From Paraconiothyrium sp. Pb-2020 (taxonomy: Eukaryota; Ascomycota; Dothideomycetes; Pleosporales; Didymosphaeriaceae), in NCBI GenBank assembly GCA_022419385.1, contig JAJUBI010000006.1:558001-622000 (forward strand): 64,000 nt of DNA, written 5' to 3'. The notes beneath the pieces are model-generated. The model had not been told where the DNA came from. It made no database searches and saw nothing but the letters and a program-made list of their open reading frames with translations. Each line of letters opens with the position of its first letter. Position 1 is the first letter of the stretch. Shown here one piece after another: positions 30,856 to 43,059 of the stretch. The position numbers and the translations under genes were made by a program.

Positions 30856-33800
30856 TCACTCCGCGGTCCCGACCCCCATAACCCCCCGCCCAAACCACTC
30901 ACTCACAACTGCAAACCCATCCCTCCCCCTCCTCAACGCATCCTTGAACAAATCATGTCTCTCCGCGCTCTCCAACTGCGCCTTCCGTATCGCCCGCACA
31001 GTCTGGTTCTGCGCACTGCACAGCGGACACTCGACGCTCTCATCTTCGACATCCTCATCCAAGCTGAGACACCGCTGGTGAAAGCTATGCTTGCAGAGGA
31101 AGTGCACGACAGGCAGGTCCAGCGGGCGGTCGCATACCTTGCACCGGGTTGCCTGGAACGTCTCAGGTTTCGTATTAAGATTCTGAAGCTGGGTCTGCTT
31201 GGCCTCGGTGTCAGACCGGAAGGTCTCGATGGTGCGGCGGTTGGTGGCGATTTCCGCACGCTCACGCTCGATGGTGGTGGAGAGGTACGTCTTGATCATC
31301 CCCATTGTAGCGACACCATTAGTAGAGAGGGTCTGGATGACTTGCAGCGGGGCCATGAGACCATCATCATCGATCTTCTTGAGGACGGTGTCGAGCTCGT
31401 CACCGGCGTCGGCGAGGATCTCGGGCGAGGAGGTGAAGTATCTGAGGGCGGCGGGGTATAGTGCGGGTTCTTCGGGGCCGTACTTGCGGAGCGCGCGGAT
31501 GGCGCCTTGCGTGTCGTTGGCAGCGGTGTAAGACCGGAAGATATCGAAGTGCAGGCCCTGCTGTTCGCGGACGAGGATGGTGCCGTCGCGAAAGTTCGAC
31601 AGATGCGAGAGTAAAAGGACGTTCGAAGTGTCAATCGGGATGTTGTTGCCTTCTACCAGCTTTTTGGCTTTGTTTTCCCAGTCTTTTCGCTCGCCGTCTT
31701 TCTTCGAAGACGCCGTGTGCAGATACATCTCAAAGAGGGTGGTATAGAGATCTACTTTGTCGTCTTCGCGCAGGTTTTCGGACTTGATGCACGCCTCAAG
31801 AAAGATGATGAACTCTTGAGGATGGTCTACGAAGGCGGAGAATGCTGTTCTAGGTTTGGGTATCTCATACTCTGGTGGTGGTTCATCCGTGCTGGTTTCG
31901 ACGACCTGAGCTTGGCTCATAGTCGATTTCGACTCACCTGAAGGCGGTGACGCGACCGCACTGGTATTCATGTACGGAAGAGGTAGAAGAGCAGCGAGGT
32001 TCTGCACGGCGCTAGAAGCCGCGCCCAAGCCCATACCCATCCCTGAAGATGCGGGAGCATTGGGTATAACGATTGCGTCCTTTTTTGGCCTGAAGTTGCC
32101 GGTGTAGTAATCGATAAATATCTGGGTCGCATCTTTCGGGCATTGCTCCAGCAGCACGGTTGCGTACTTCATGAGGTTGAAGTAAGCCACTTCAGGCTCT
32201 AACCGCCAAATGTAGGCGAGCGCTTCCGCATACCGTTTCGAATCCTCGATCAAAATGTCAATGACCATCTCGTGTTCGCCGTGCTTTCGTGCCAAGTAAG
32301 CGGCCTGGTCAAAGTAGCCTCCTTGCCGACACATTGAGATTGCTGTGTCGAGATCGAATTTGAGATCATCGCCTGGAGACTTAATGAACTCCTCGAGTTT
32401 CTCCACATCTTTCAGTTTTGCATAGCAGTTGAGAAGGAGGGTTGTATGATCTGATGTGGCCTTGTGGTGATCATGTAATTCCTCCAGGTACTCTATCAGA
32501 TTATGTATCCGTTGCGTGTCCAGGAACTTCCGGATAACTTGTGATGGCTCAGTATTGTCGATCGCTTTCAAATATTGCTGCATTGCCGTGTCGTAATCTT
32601 GCTTCTGGTATAGATAGTCGCCATACTTCCGAAGGATTACGTTCTGCTGTGAAGCATCGAGACCAGCCTTCTGAGCCATGTTGATAGCAAGAACGTAGAG
32701 ATTACGCTGATACAAGATGTCTAATTTTTGGGAAAACGGCTTTTCGTGGTAGCGGAATATCTGAGGTCTGGTCAATATACCATGCTTTCAAGGAAACAGG
32801 AGACCCTACCTTGCCGTCCATGGTCAGCACGAAAAGATCGCCCCATTCTGCCATGAGAAATTTGACTTGCGAGGTGATCTGCTCTTGATGCGCCACAAAT
32901 CTCAATTCGGTGTTTAGCAACGTGAAACTCGATGTATTAAAGGCGTCATCAGCGGGGCCCATGCCGAGCGCTCTGAGGGGGTTGGAACGTGGCATCACAT
33001 TCGACTTGGGCGGCGAAACGATCACCACATAATCCTTGAACGTGGTGACCATCTTCTTCTCACCCTCATAGGTATAGGGTGGACCTCTTCCATGTTGGCC
33101 GTAGTAGTAGATGGCATCATTTCGCCCTACAACGACATCGCGTGTAGACTTGTCCACCGCCATGCATCCTACGCCACAACCGTGGTCGTCTAGGGACTTT
33201 GCTGGTTGCCCTTGTCCTCTGCCTGATATTACCAATGTCAATATCCGACCGGTCGTCGCAATATACAAGGTTGTGATGTTGCCCTCGCGGAATTCTATGC
33301 CAGTGACAGGCTCCTCAGACTCGAAGACGGTTCGTTGTCTTGCGCCGCGGTCGTGAATGAGATCGCCGCGGACAACGGTAACGGAGCCGTTTGCGAAACC
33401 CACTGCCAGCTGAGACAGATCATCTAGTGCAGCAAAAGCTGATATGGGAAACTGTTTGCGTCCATTGTGTATTGTGAGCGTGCTCTGGCAGCGCGGGATG
33501 CCCGTCTTCTTTTCCAGCTTGTCCAAGGCCCATACTTTCAGGACCGGCTCGTTGGACAGATCCTCAGCAATTGTGACCAGCAGTGAAGTGCCCTGCACCT
33601 GCTTCATGTAATTGATTGCGCCTGTGTCATGCGCCTTGAACGAGCGCACGACCTTGAAGGCCTTCGAGACGATGCGAACGACGCCATCTGCGCTTCCGAA
33701 GAAGACGCTTTCTGAACCCGATACTGCAGATGTGATGCTTCCAGGCTACGATCGATAAGAAAGTGCATGTCGCCGTAGGGTTCCAATCATACCTCCGAGA

Positions 33801-33934
33801 GGAATGAGCTCTCGTCTTCTGGGAGCTTGACTTGCGAGACGTCGAAGAACTTGAACTGCCACTGCGTCGGGGTCAGTGTTTCCATAGCTGGGGCCGCACA
33901 GAGGCTTGTCGAAGCTTACCGGAGTCACGGCCAT
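30856..33934 (-). CDS. VPS11: Vacuolar sorting protein Vps11 (Pep5)
   Basis: Four exons: 33934-33920, 33861-33793, 33745-32810 and 32760-30856, all in phase 0, with introns of 58, 47 and 49 nt. The first exon encodes only five residues, then WQFKFFDVSQVKLPEDESSF, the conserved Vps11 start. The 974-residue product has an N-terminal beta-propeller (about 1-340) and a long alpha-solenoid of clathrin-type repeats (QKLDILYQRNLYVLAI onward). It ends in a RING-H2 finger, CKVCDRPLDLPVVHFLCKHSFHQRCL ... CPLC (ligands near 880-922). Vps11 is a shared core subunit of the HOPS and CORVET tethers at endosome and vacuole. The micro-exon start was chosen because it alone restores the family N-terminus and has a consensus donor. 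Confidence 0.93.
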
Positions 33935-34456
33935 GCTGCTACCGATCCATATCGTTCTCTTTCGCAAGGAAGGAGCTATCGTAGTCGTGAAGCTGCGGGC
34001 AGGCACCACGCACTGGCGCACCTGCCGGCGATGCGACAGCCAATGACGTGAGGTCTGCCAAGACCGTGGCTGAGCCGTGCCTGCTCCTTTCAAGCGCGCA
34101 AAGACAACTCGCCCTCCTTCCCATCAACACCCGCACTCTCTTTCTCGCCGGCCACGTCGATCGCCGTCTCCCCCTTATCTCCAAACGCCCGTTGCTAATT
34201 GCACGCTACAGCCAAAGCGCGCACTTTGCCTCTTCACTTCTCTGCCTCTGAGGTATATCTGTCGATCGACACGCGTCAACCGACACATCCGCTCCCGTTG
34301 TCGCGACCTCTTCAGCTGCGCGCAACCATCCAGGCAACCGCGCTTCATCAACTCCCGTCTTTTCATCTGCTCCTCACCTGAGAAGCTCGCGCTAGCCGCC
34401 TTTACGCCCATCGACAACCGTTCTACACTACTCCACGCTACTCTACATCTCTCACA
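33935..34456. promoter_or_regulatory. Divergent promoter of VPS11 and YRA1
   Basis: 522 bp between divergent start codons. The part next to YRA1 is very CT-rich, as in leaders of strongly expressed fungal genes. No specific site assigned. Confidence 0.5.
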
Positions 34457-35940
34457 ATGGCCGACAAGCTCAACTCCTCCCTCGATGACATCCTCAAGAC
34501 CACCCGCGGCAACGCCCGCCGCGGCCGTGGCAACCGTCGCTCTGGAGCTGGTCGCACCACCGAAGCTCCGATCGGCGGCGTAGCGAAGGCCACTAAGCAG
34601 ACCAAGCCCAACAAGGCTGCTCCCACTGCCCCCGCTGCTACCTCGGGCGGCGAGACCAAGATCATGATCTCCAATCTTGTATGACCTGTACCTCCAATTT
34701 GCTCAACGCCTCCTGACCTGTCTTAGCCATTCGATGTTGAGGAGAATCAACTCAAGGTATGTAAGACCGTGGAAGGTCTTTGAACCTGTATTTCCGTCGA
34801 ATGTGCGAGCGAATGCGAGTCCACGAACTGAGCACCAAGCTCCACTTTCAAGATGGGTTGTCCACTTCATGCTTGCTTCTATAAGTCATACCGAACTTGT
34901 GTTAGGCGGACACAACAGGTATAGCGACTTCGCAGCATGCGACACCTGCACGTGTCGCGAAGACGAAAGCAAGAGAGTATATTCTGTCATGACAGGTGAT
35001 TGCAGCGAGGACGGCAGCGCGTACGCAATAAAAGCTGCAGCAATGCAGCATAGCAAGCACCGAGTCACTTGTAGCAATAAAGAAGGTGCAGCGCTTACCT
35101 GTGGGCGAGGACAAGCGATCAGAGCAAGACTGTCGTACACCGACAGCTTTAGGCTCCCTTCTTGCACACAATACTCCCTGCTAGCAACGCCTCCTCGCTG
35201 AACACGAAGTCTACTGTTATATCGGGCGTACAATCTGCTTTAAGAGCCACACGGCCCTCTCCCTCGGAATAGGAACCGCTACCTACGACGAATTGCCGAC
35301 CCGGACTCGCTCAACTTGCTCTTCGTGTTACAACTATTCCCACCACGACTAATGCGCCTTGTAGGAATACTTCAACACAGTTGTCAACGTTGGCAAGCCC
35401 CGCAGGGTTTTGCTTCAGTATGGACCTAACGGCAAAAGCTTGGGAAGCGCTACGGTCATCTTCAACAAGTCCGAGCAGGCCATCAAGGCCACAAGCGCGC
35501 TCCAGGGTGTCAAGATTGACAACAAACCCACCCGAGTCGAAATGCTCGTCAGTGCTGCTGCTGTAGCTACCCAGCCTCAGTCATCTTTCGCGGACCGAGT
35601 CACGTAAGGATTCACGACGCTCAATTGTATAAATGTCTGGAACTGACCTGTGTCCCTCAGTCATCCCAAGAAGGCAGACAAGCCCAAGCCCGCCACTGCC
35701 GCCAAGGCTGCACCTGCCGGAGGTCGTGAGCGCGGACGCGGACGTGACCGTGCTGCTGGTCGCGGACGTGGCCGTGGTGGACGTGAACGATCAAAGAAGA
35801 AGACACAGGAAGAGCTCGACGCTGAGATGGAGGACTACTTCCCTGCTGCCGAGGGTGGTAACGATGCCATGGTAACGAACGGAGATGCTCCTCAGGCGGC
35901 CGCCGGCGGCGATACAATGGAGGAGGATCAGATGCTCTGA
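34457..35940 (+). CDS. YRA1: mRNA export adaptor Yra1/ALY/REF
   Basis: Exons 34457-34678, 34727-34756, 35365-35603 and 35661-35940; the product is 256 residues. The N-terminus has the REF box DKLNSSLDDILKTTRG, which binds the UAP56/Sub2 helicase, and an Arg/Gly-rich basic region. A single RRM runs from KIMISNLPFDVEENQLKEYF to KPTRVEMLV (about 68-152). Then comes an RGG-rich basic stretch and the C-terminal Sub2-binding motif TQEELDAEMEDYF. Yra1 joins the TREX complex on nascent mRNA and hands it to Mex67 for export. The 30-nt second exon and the 608-nt intron after it are described separately. The gene diverges from VPS11. Confidence 0.93.
34757..35364 (+). other. 608-nt intron of YRA1
   Basis: Starts GTATGTAAG and ends GTAG, with a GACTAAT branch-like site 13 bases before the acceptor. 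It interrupts the RRM after ENQLK. All other introns I could define here are 45-130 nt. The open frame crossing it (34677-35201) has no protein-like features. Yeast YRA1 also has a single very long intron with a GACTAAC branch site used for autoregulation, so the size may be functional. Confidence 0.8.
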
Positions 35941-37508
35941 GCAGCTGACCGACACTGACCACCACGTTACTAACTTCAACAACTTCTCTTTCACATTTTA
36001 TAATGGGGTTCCGAACAATACGGAACCATCTCGGAACGGGTCGGCTTTGGGATCAACAGATTGCATTCTCTACTTCCTTTTCAAAGTGTCAGTTTTCCGG
36101 AAAGTTTTTCATTTCGACGACTAGAGGAAGGGTGGCATGTACAGTATCCGGCACGATCAATTTTCGCTTCACAGACTGCTCAATGAATTGACTAAGTAGC
36201 CCAAATCATGCATGGCTATCATGACTGTTTCTGTCTCCCACGTGTCTGCCTATCGATCGACGTATCGATACCTTGCTTTCAGTTATAGAGCCTTGCCCCA
36301 AAGTGTTGCCACCCCTGGCTGTGATGATCCATAACGGCGAAATGCGGCTAAGAAGCCATCATTTTTCGTATGCGAACAGCACACTCGTTGCGCTGGAGTT
36401 TGCAATGAAGTTGTTGCAAGCTTGTTCAAGCCTTCAGGAGGATTCCGTTGCACTAGCCTTGTGCGATGCATGCCAGACGTCTGGATGGTCTGGACACGCT
36501 AACGTGACCATTATCACTCCACGTTCCCCAGACACGTCCGCTCCGTTCCTATCCTCACTCCTTTGGTGCGGAGAAGTCACGCCAGCACCGTCAGCTACCC
36601 CAGATAGGTCGCCGTAGGCCATTGTGGGTGCTTCGGAAGCTCTCGATTAGGGGCCCGCCTGGACTAATGGAACTTCCATCCGATGCTCCTCCGGCGGCTC
36701 TGTGTGGCCCGGATGGGCGCATACGTGAACAGCTCACCTGAGTTTTCCGAGGCATTGTGCCTTAGGCGGCGTGTCCGTGTACTAAAGACCACGCTGTAAC
36801 GTCTAACGGATTGGGACGGACTTCCCAATGGCGTTTGATACTGCCTTTCCTGTCACTTCCTGTCACTTACGGGAGCTTGGACACGGGCCGGCTTTCGCTC
36901 GAATGGAAGCCGAAGATAGCAGGGATGCTAAGATCCTGCTAGTGCGGTGGATACAGAAGCATGGCACGTGGTTCAGGCCCATCCATGGATTACGAAGGTA
37001 GGATGTTCACTCATCAACATATGCCGTAGACGTGATCGACGAGTAAGGATACAGCTTCGCTCTGCTTGATAGGGTGCCATTCCGACAATTGCTGGTCCAA
37101 AAGTAGGCTATTTGAAATGCGCGGGACTGCTCCGAGAATGGTGCAGGAAAGATGCGGCTTAGGGCTATGTGTGGGGGAGGGGTAGAGCATGCCACTGGTC
37201 GACATTGCGGGGCATGAAGCTCTCCGTTGTTGCGTCGACGCCACCGTCCTCCACAACGCCCGCCGCGATAGGCTGCATGGGGTTGCTGACGACAGGGCTC
37301 CTCATGGCCGAGGCTCTGGCGTTGCGTCGCGGTACTCTCCTGGCCGCCGTGAGCGGGCGCCGCGCCGCGCTGCTCGATGCTATCATAGCCGCACTACTTA
37401 AAGGGGAGCCTACCCCTCACTTGCTACCATCTAAGAAACCTCTTCTTCACTTCGCCTTTCTTCTTCGTTTGATACCCCTGGATTGATTTCAGATACAACG
37501 TCGCAAGC
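35941..37508. other. Long upstream region of the aldehyde dehydrogenase gene
   Basis: About 1.57 kb without a supported gene. A 10-bp direct duplication (CCTGTCACTT twice) is near 36848. Several TGCGG/CCGCA motifs, the core of AlcR sites in Aspergillus, are scattered, but not beyond clear expectation. The last 60 bases are CT-rich leader. Confidence 0.5.
37401..37417. promoter_or_regulatory. Inverted pair of STRE-like sites
   Basis: AGGGG and CCCCT, the stress-response element core in both orientations, lie within 17 bp about 95 bp before the aldehyde dehydrogenase start and next to a TTAAA. Msn2/Msn4-type zinc fingers bind this core in yeast; the role here is inferred. Confidence 0.35.
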
Positions 37509-39308
37509 ATGACGTCCATCAAGCTCAAGACGCCGCACTCTGGCGAGTATGAGCAGCCCACCGGACTGTATGTAGCTCTTCCTGGGCCGAGGCACCCTCC
37601 AATTGCTTATCGTTCTTCGGGCCAATCGCTGACAAGTTGTTACGCGTAGCTTCATCAACAATGAGTTCGTAAAGGGTGTCGATGGCAAGACCTTCGAGGT
37701 CATCAACCCCACCGACGAGAGCGTCATTTGCTCCATCCATGAGGCTACCGAGAAGGACGTCGACATTGCCGTTTCCGCCGCCCGCAAGGCCTTTGAGGGT
37801 AGCTGGAGAAAGGAGACTCCTGAGAACCGTGGAAGGTTACTTGTGAAGCTCGCAGATCTTTTCGAGGCGAACTCGGATGAGCTCGCTGCGGTCGAGTCGC
37901 TGGACAACGGCAAGGCCATCAGCATGGCCAAGGGCGATGTAGCTGCATCTGCAGGCTGCTTGAGGGTATGATACATACGCAGGAATATCGAGCATCGCTA
38001 ATCACCTGAATAGTACTACGGTGGTTGGGCTGACAAGATCGAGGGCAAGGTCGTTGACACCACGCCCGACACCTTCAACTACATCAAGAAGGAGCCTGTG
38101 AGGAATACCATCTGTTCTGACTTGTCCATCACTGACATGCTCCTAGATTGGTTTTTGCGGTCAGATCATCCCCTGGAACTTCCCTCTGCTCATGTGGTCA
38201 TGGAAGATTGGTCCTGCCGTCGCTGCCGGTAACACGGTCGTCCTCAAGACCGCTGAGCAGACCCCACTCTCCGCTCTGGTTGCCGCTAAGCTCATCAAAG
38301 AGGCTGGCTTCCCTCCAGGTGTTATCAACATTGTCTCCGGGTTCGGAAAGATCGCAGGTGCTGCCATTGCGTCGCACATGGATGTCGACAAGGTTGCTTT
38401 CACCGGTTCAACCGTTGTCGGCCGACAGATCATGAAGGCTGCCGCTGGCTCCAACTTGAAGAAGGTCACCCTTGAGCTTGGAGGCAAGAGCCCCAACATT
38501 GTCTTTGAGGATGCAGACATCGACAACGCCATCTCATGGGTCAACTTCGGCATCTACTTCAACCACGGCCAATGCTGCTGTGCGGGTTCGCGTGTCTACG
38601 TCCAGGAATCCATCTACGACAAGTTCATCGAGCAGTTCAAGGCTCGTGCGGAAAAGAACGCTGTCGGCGACCCGTTCCACGAGCAGACTTTCCAGGGTCC
38701 CCAGGTGTCTCAGTTGCAGTTTGACCGCATCATGGGCTACATTGAGGACGGCAAGAAGGCCGGTGCAAAGATCGAGACCGGTGGCAAGCGTATCGGTGAC
38801 AAGGGCTACTTCATCGAGCCTACCATCTTCTCTAACGTCACTGAGGACATGAAGATCGTACAAGAGGAGATCTTCGGTCCCGTTTGCACCATCTCCAAGT
38901 TCAAGACTAAGGAGGAGGCCGTCAAGATTGGCAACAACACCAATTACGGTCTCGCCGCAGCCGTCCACACCAGCAACCTCAACACTGCTATCGAGGTATC
39001 AAACGCGCTCCGCGCAGGAACTGTGTGGGTAAACACCTACAATACTCTTCACTGGTAAGTCTCCCTGGTACAAAGTGCATGTGTTCTTTCTGCCAAGCGA
39101 AAGACTATCTTTCCTTCGCTTAGCTAAGACACGAGGCCATGTACCATCCCCACTTGTGTGAGACATACACTGACTTTAAAACAGGCAGCTTCCGTTCGGA
39201 GGGTTTAAGGAGTCCGGCATAGGTCGCGAACTGGGCGAGGCTGCTCTTGAGAACTACACGCAGACTAAGACGGTGTCCATCCGTCTGGGAGATGCACTGT
39301 TCGGTTAA
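37509..39308 (+). CDS. aldA: NAD(P)+-dependent aldehyde dehydrogenase
   Basis: Five exons: 37509-37567, 37650-37965, 38014-38097, 38147-39054 and 39185-39308. Introns are 82, 48, 49 and 130 nt, all GT-AG and frame-consistent. The product is 496 residues, the standard class 1/2 length. Key parts are IIPWNFPLLMWSWKIGPA, the Rossmann segment with FTGSTVVGRQI, the general-base glutamate in TLELGGKSPN (about 263), and the catalytic cysteine in NHGQCCCAGSR (about 297). The ending is PFGGFKESGIGRELGEAAL. It oxidises acetaldehyde and other aldehydes to acids, probably in the cytosol, since no presequence is seen. It resembles aldA of ethanol catabolism; substrate is inferred. Confidence 0.94.
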
Positions 39309-40192
39309 AGCTTGGAGTGAGCTGTAGGGCAGGCGTTCGAGAGAAAGATGTCCGAATAGTAATGATCCAACATGCAAAAGGCTCGGGTAATGATCAATGC
39401 CTGGCGGATCACTCATTACACTGTACATATTTGGTATGATTTGAAATTGAGATGATGAACGTAATCCTTCATGTGCTTTTTATTACTATGAAATTCTCTA
39501 TGATTCCTTACTGTCCCCAACACTTCTCACGACAACTGTCCTCGAGGTTTCGGCCTCTCTCCATCGTCGGAAACCTCAGCGTATGCAGTGTGGGGAGCGT
39601 CGCGCCCAGACGCTAACACCTTTTCGGTTTAGCCCAATTGCACGGGCCTCCTTAGTCACCTTCTTGGTCTCAGGTGCTTGGGAACGGCACTCTCTACAGA
39701 CGTTGAATCTTTATAGCAGTAAAACTCCTCCTAGCGTCAATAAACGACAATATATATATGATTCCTTCTTCCTTCCAAGATGGGTGCCTTCCAAACGTAC
39801 TGCTTCTGGCGTGAGATAGGCGATGCTAAAAATCTTTAAACAGATGGAATCTACCGGAACAAGAACATTGTTCTTCATTTTTGTCAGATCAAGTGTGAAA
39901 TCATATGGACTGATGGCCTGCTGGCCGGGGCCCCACGCGCTGGCGCTCACATGCTCAGGCGTTGGAGGCAAGTGTAAGCGAGTCAGAGGCGTGTTGCGTC
40001 AGAGCTCGAGCTCGAGCTCGAGCTTCCCATGGAACGCGCGCTCAACACCAGGCTGCCACAACGCCCCAGGAGTCCTCAGCATGGAGACACATTTCAACTT
40101 GCTCTACGATAAACCATGACCCGGAGACCTGCTGCGTGATTACACAACACCCATAGACTCCTTTCCCTTCACCTCAACCGCTCTCGAGCATC
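39309..40192. other. Gene-free stretch
   Basis: Spacer of 884 bp upstream of the DDHD gene. It contains a short TA run at 39748 and the GAGCTC microsatellite at 40002. No gene recognised. Confidence 0.5.
40002..40024 (+). repeat. GAGCTC hexamer microsatellite
   Basis: Nearly four perfect copies of GAGCTC (also a chain of SacI/XhoI-type palindromes), about 170 bp before the DDHD gene start. Confidence 0.9.
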
Positions 40193-43059
40193 ATGTCGTC
40201 CGCCGCGAACCAGTACATTCGTGAAGTCTTGCACTCATCCGAAGCTCCTCCCGCGGTATCTGTGCGGTACTTTTATACCTCACCCCTCGCCATCGATGAT
40301 CCGCTCTCGCCCCTGCCGCCACCTACAACGGCCTCCTCGACCGCGCGCAGGCAGCCACCGAGGTCTTTCTCAGAGTACGACAACGAGGCGATTAACGGGA
40401 CATGGCTAGATCTCCGGAAGAAGATTTTAAAGCATAATGAGGAGCTTGGCGAAAAGAGGAGGAGCGTGGATGGACCACCAACACCTACGGCGGGCACGCC
40501 TACATACCCCGCGGTTATGCGGTTGAAGCGGAAACGGGGCGGAAGCGCCTCTGGGGAAGAAAGGCTGGGTTCGTCACATGAAACAGACATACCGAGCGCA
40601 AGGTCGTCAAGCATGGGTAGATACTCGCGCTCCGTGGAGGTGGGAGAAGGCAGCAGCCTGAGCTCTAGTAGCGGACCCCAGGCAACTACCTTAACCGGCT
40701 CGATGCGAGCGCTGGCACTCGATCCTGCTGAGGGTTCACCGCGGGCAGAGACGGCTACGACTGGCATGCCATTCACTAGACTGCCTTCACGAGTGAACAC
40801 GTCGGGTCCACGGTTGGCTGGCTCGCTAGAGGAACGCAGACCGCCGGCGCCGCAGGTGGCGGATAGTTACAAGTGGGATGAGGACATGGAAACTGCTCTG
40901 CCCGGAATCAAGGACAAGGGAACGAGCCGGAGGCCGCAGAAGCCAAACCCAGGTCCATCGGCAAAGGTACCAGTAGGAGTGTCACGGCTGCATCACGTTG
41001 CTATGGACTCGGAATCGATACGAATGGAGCCTACTTACTGGGCGCCGGTCAACGATGTGGCCAAGGTGCTGCGAGGGACGTGGTTCTACAGGGATACGAT
41101 GATGCCTGTAGAAGTGGATGTTGCGAATATGCTGGAAGCTGGTTACTTGGAGATGAAGCCATGGACGGAGACGTGGACAGACGAGCTGAACAGCGCTGTT
41201 GAGGTCGGCGCATTGGGCGAGATGAAGATATTACACAAGCTATGGCCCGAGAAACCAAACCAAGTAGACAGTCGACCGTCTACGTCTAACCAGATGTTGC
41301 CCACGCCCGGTCTAGTACAGAGTACTATGCCCGAAGAGCCTTTGGATTCCGAGAAGGAGCGCCGCACGATTCTGGAACATGTATGCGACATGATCGACAT
41401 TTCCACAGGACCCGAAGGACCAGACAACAAGGCGGCAGGTGATACTGAGTACGGTCACGGTGGGCGGAAGAACCTATATCGTTCTGCTGGTGTGCTATAC
41501 GCTTCCGACAAAGAGGCATATATCTTGAAGCCAGCGCTGCAACCTTCCGACTACTATGGCAGACGACCGTTGGCGAACTACATCCGTAAGGGGAGACCTA
41601 TTGGTATTCCTGTCGTACGCGGATTCGACCAGGCTGCTTGGGATAAGTTGCACCCGCCTAAGAGAACGGCAACGGCCCAGATGGCCAAGCATGGTGTGTC
41701 GAGCTCTCAGGCTGGAGCTCCGCCCTTCCAACGGCAAAGATCCGACCCAGCTCTCGCGCTATCAGATCGACCACAGGTTACCGATCTTGTGCTCGTGATC
41801 CACGGTATTGGGCAGAAGCTGTCGGAACGGATGGAGACATTTCACTTTACGCATGCCATCAATGCATTACGGAGAGAGGTAAACGTCGAGCTAGGAGACA
41901 ACGACGTTAAACGGCATCTCCGAAGAGATATGGGCGGGATCATGGTGCTACCGGTACGTTAACGACGTCTGGTCATTCGACATCTCCGTGCTAACATATT
42001 TGATATAGGTCAATTGGCGTCTCCGCATCTCTCTCGAGGCCGACGCGACTGGTCCTACCGAAGCCGAAACTCCCGCCGTCAACAAATACAGCCTCAAGGA
42101 CATCACCCCCAATACTCTTCCTTCGATCCGTGGCATCATATCCGACGTCATGCTTGATGTGCCATACTATCTATCTCAAGAACACCACCCTAAGATGGTT
42201 TCCGCCTGCATTCAAGAAGCGAACCGCATCTACCGCCTGTGGTGCCAGAACAACCCTGGCTTCTCCGAATGGGGTCGCGTCCATATCGTAGCGCACTCTC
42301 TTGGTTCCGTCATGGCCATGGACATTCTCTCCGACCAGCCTACCACCGTAGACCCGCGTTTCGCCGACCCTGCATGCCCGGAGTCAGACATACCCAAAGA
42401 CCAGTTCATCTTCAACACAACCAATCTATTCGTTTGCGGCAGTCCAGTCGGCTTCTTCCTCCTCCTCCGGAACGCAACCCTCCTCCCTCGCGCCGACAAA
42501 GAGAAGCCCGGTGCCGACTCCTACGCCACCCCCGGCGTCGCCGGCCCCCAAGGCACCTACGGCTGCATCGCCGTCGACAACATCTACAACATCGTTAACG
42601 GCTACGACCCGGTCGCCTACACCCTCAACGCCGCCGTGGACGCCGCCTACGCCTCCACTCTCAAACCCGCCATCATCCCCTCCGCCTCCTCTTCCCTCTT
42701 CTCCTTCTCAAACCCCTTCCGCGCTGCCCCCATCACCCGCACCCAAGACCTCGACAACCGCCCTCCACAATCCGTCTCCCCTCTAACGTCGAGCTCGAAA
42801 CGCACGACTTCACCCGCGAGGAAATCGCCGAGAAGCGCGCGTATTTGCTCAATGATAATGGGCAGATTGACTTTTATCTCAAGTATGGTGGGGGTGCGTT
42901 GAGTATTGAGTATATCACTATGCTGGGGCACATAGTAGTTATTGGGTGCATAGGGATTTTGTGAGGTTTGTGGTTTGTGAGGTGGGGAGGGGGGTGGGGA
43001 GGAGGGGGACGTTGAGGGGACTGAGGGCGGTGAAGAGGAAGGGTGCGGCTGCGGGGTGA
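40193..43059 (+). CDS. DDHD-domain phospholipase A1, two apparent frameshifts
   Basis: Exon 1 is 40193-41953. A 55-nt intron follows (GTACGT, GCTAAC branch, ATAG), and exon 2 runs 42009 to the TGA at 43057. The protein (about 937 residues) has a WWE-like start. The lipase core contains LVLVIHGIGQK and the nucleophile elbow VHIVAHSLGSVMAMD. The DDHD segment follows, with NTTNLFVCGSPVGFFL and NGYDPVAYTLN. Frame breaks occur at the C run 42778-42781 and the G run 42925-42928. Restoring one C and one G gives SVSPSNVELETHDFTREE ... ITMLGAHSSYWVHRDF, exactly the family ending. Unrepaired, the frame ends at 42902 and loses the last DDHD ligand region. It is a cytosolic/membrane-associated phospholipase of the yeast Yor022c/PA-PLA1 group. 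Confidence 0.88.

Noticed and set aside
30811..31461. 216-codon plus-strand frame
   Set aside because: Antisense to the RING and solenoid part of VPS11, which has full family similarity.
34677..35201. 174-codon frame starting in YRA1
   Set aside because: It lies in the long second intron; composition is not protein-like and RRM continuity requires splicing.
39748..40024. CRISPR-like or telomeric repeats
   Set aside because: Only a short TA run and a simple GAGCTC microsatellite are present; no spacer-repeat structure, and TTAGGG arrays are absent.
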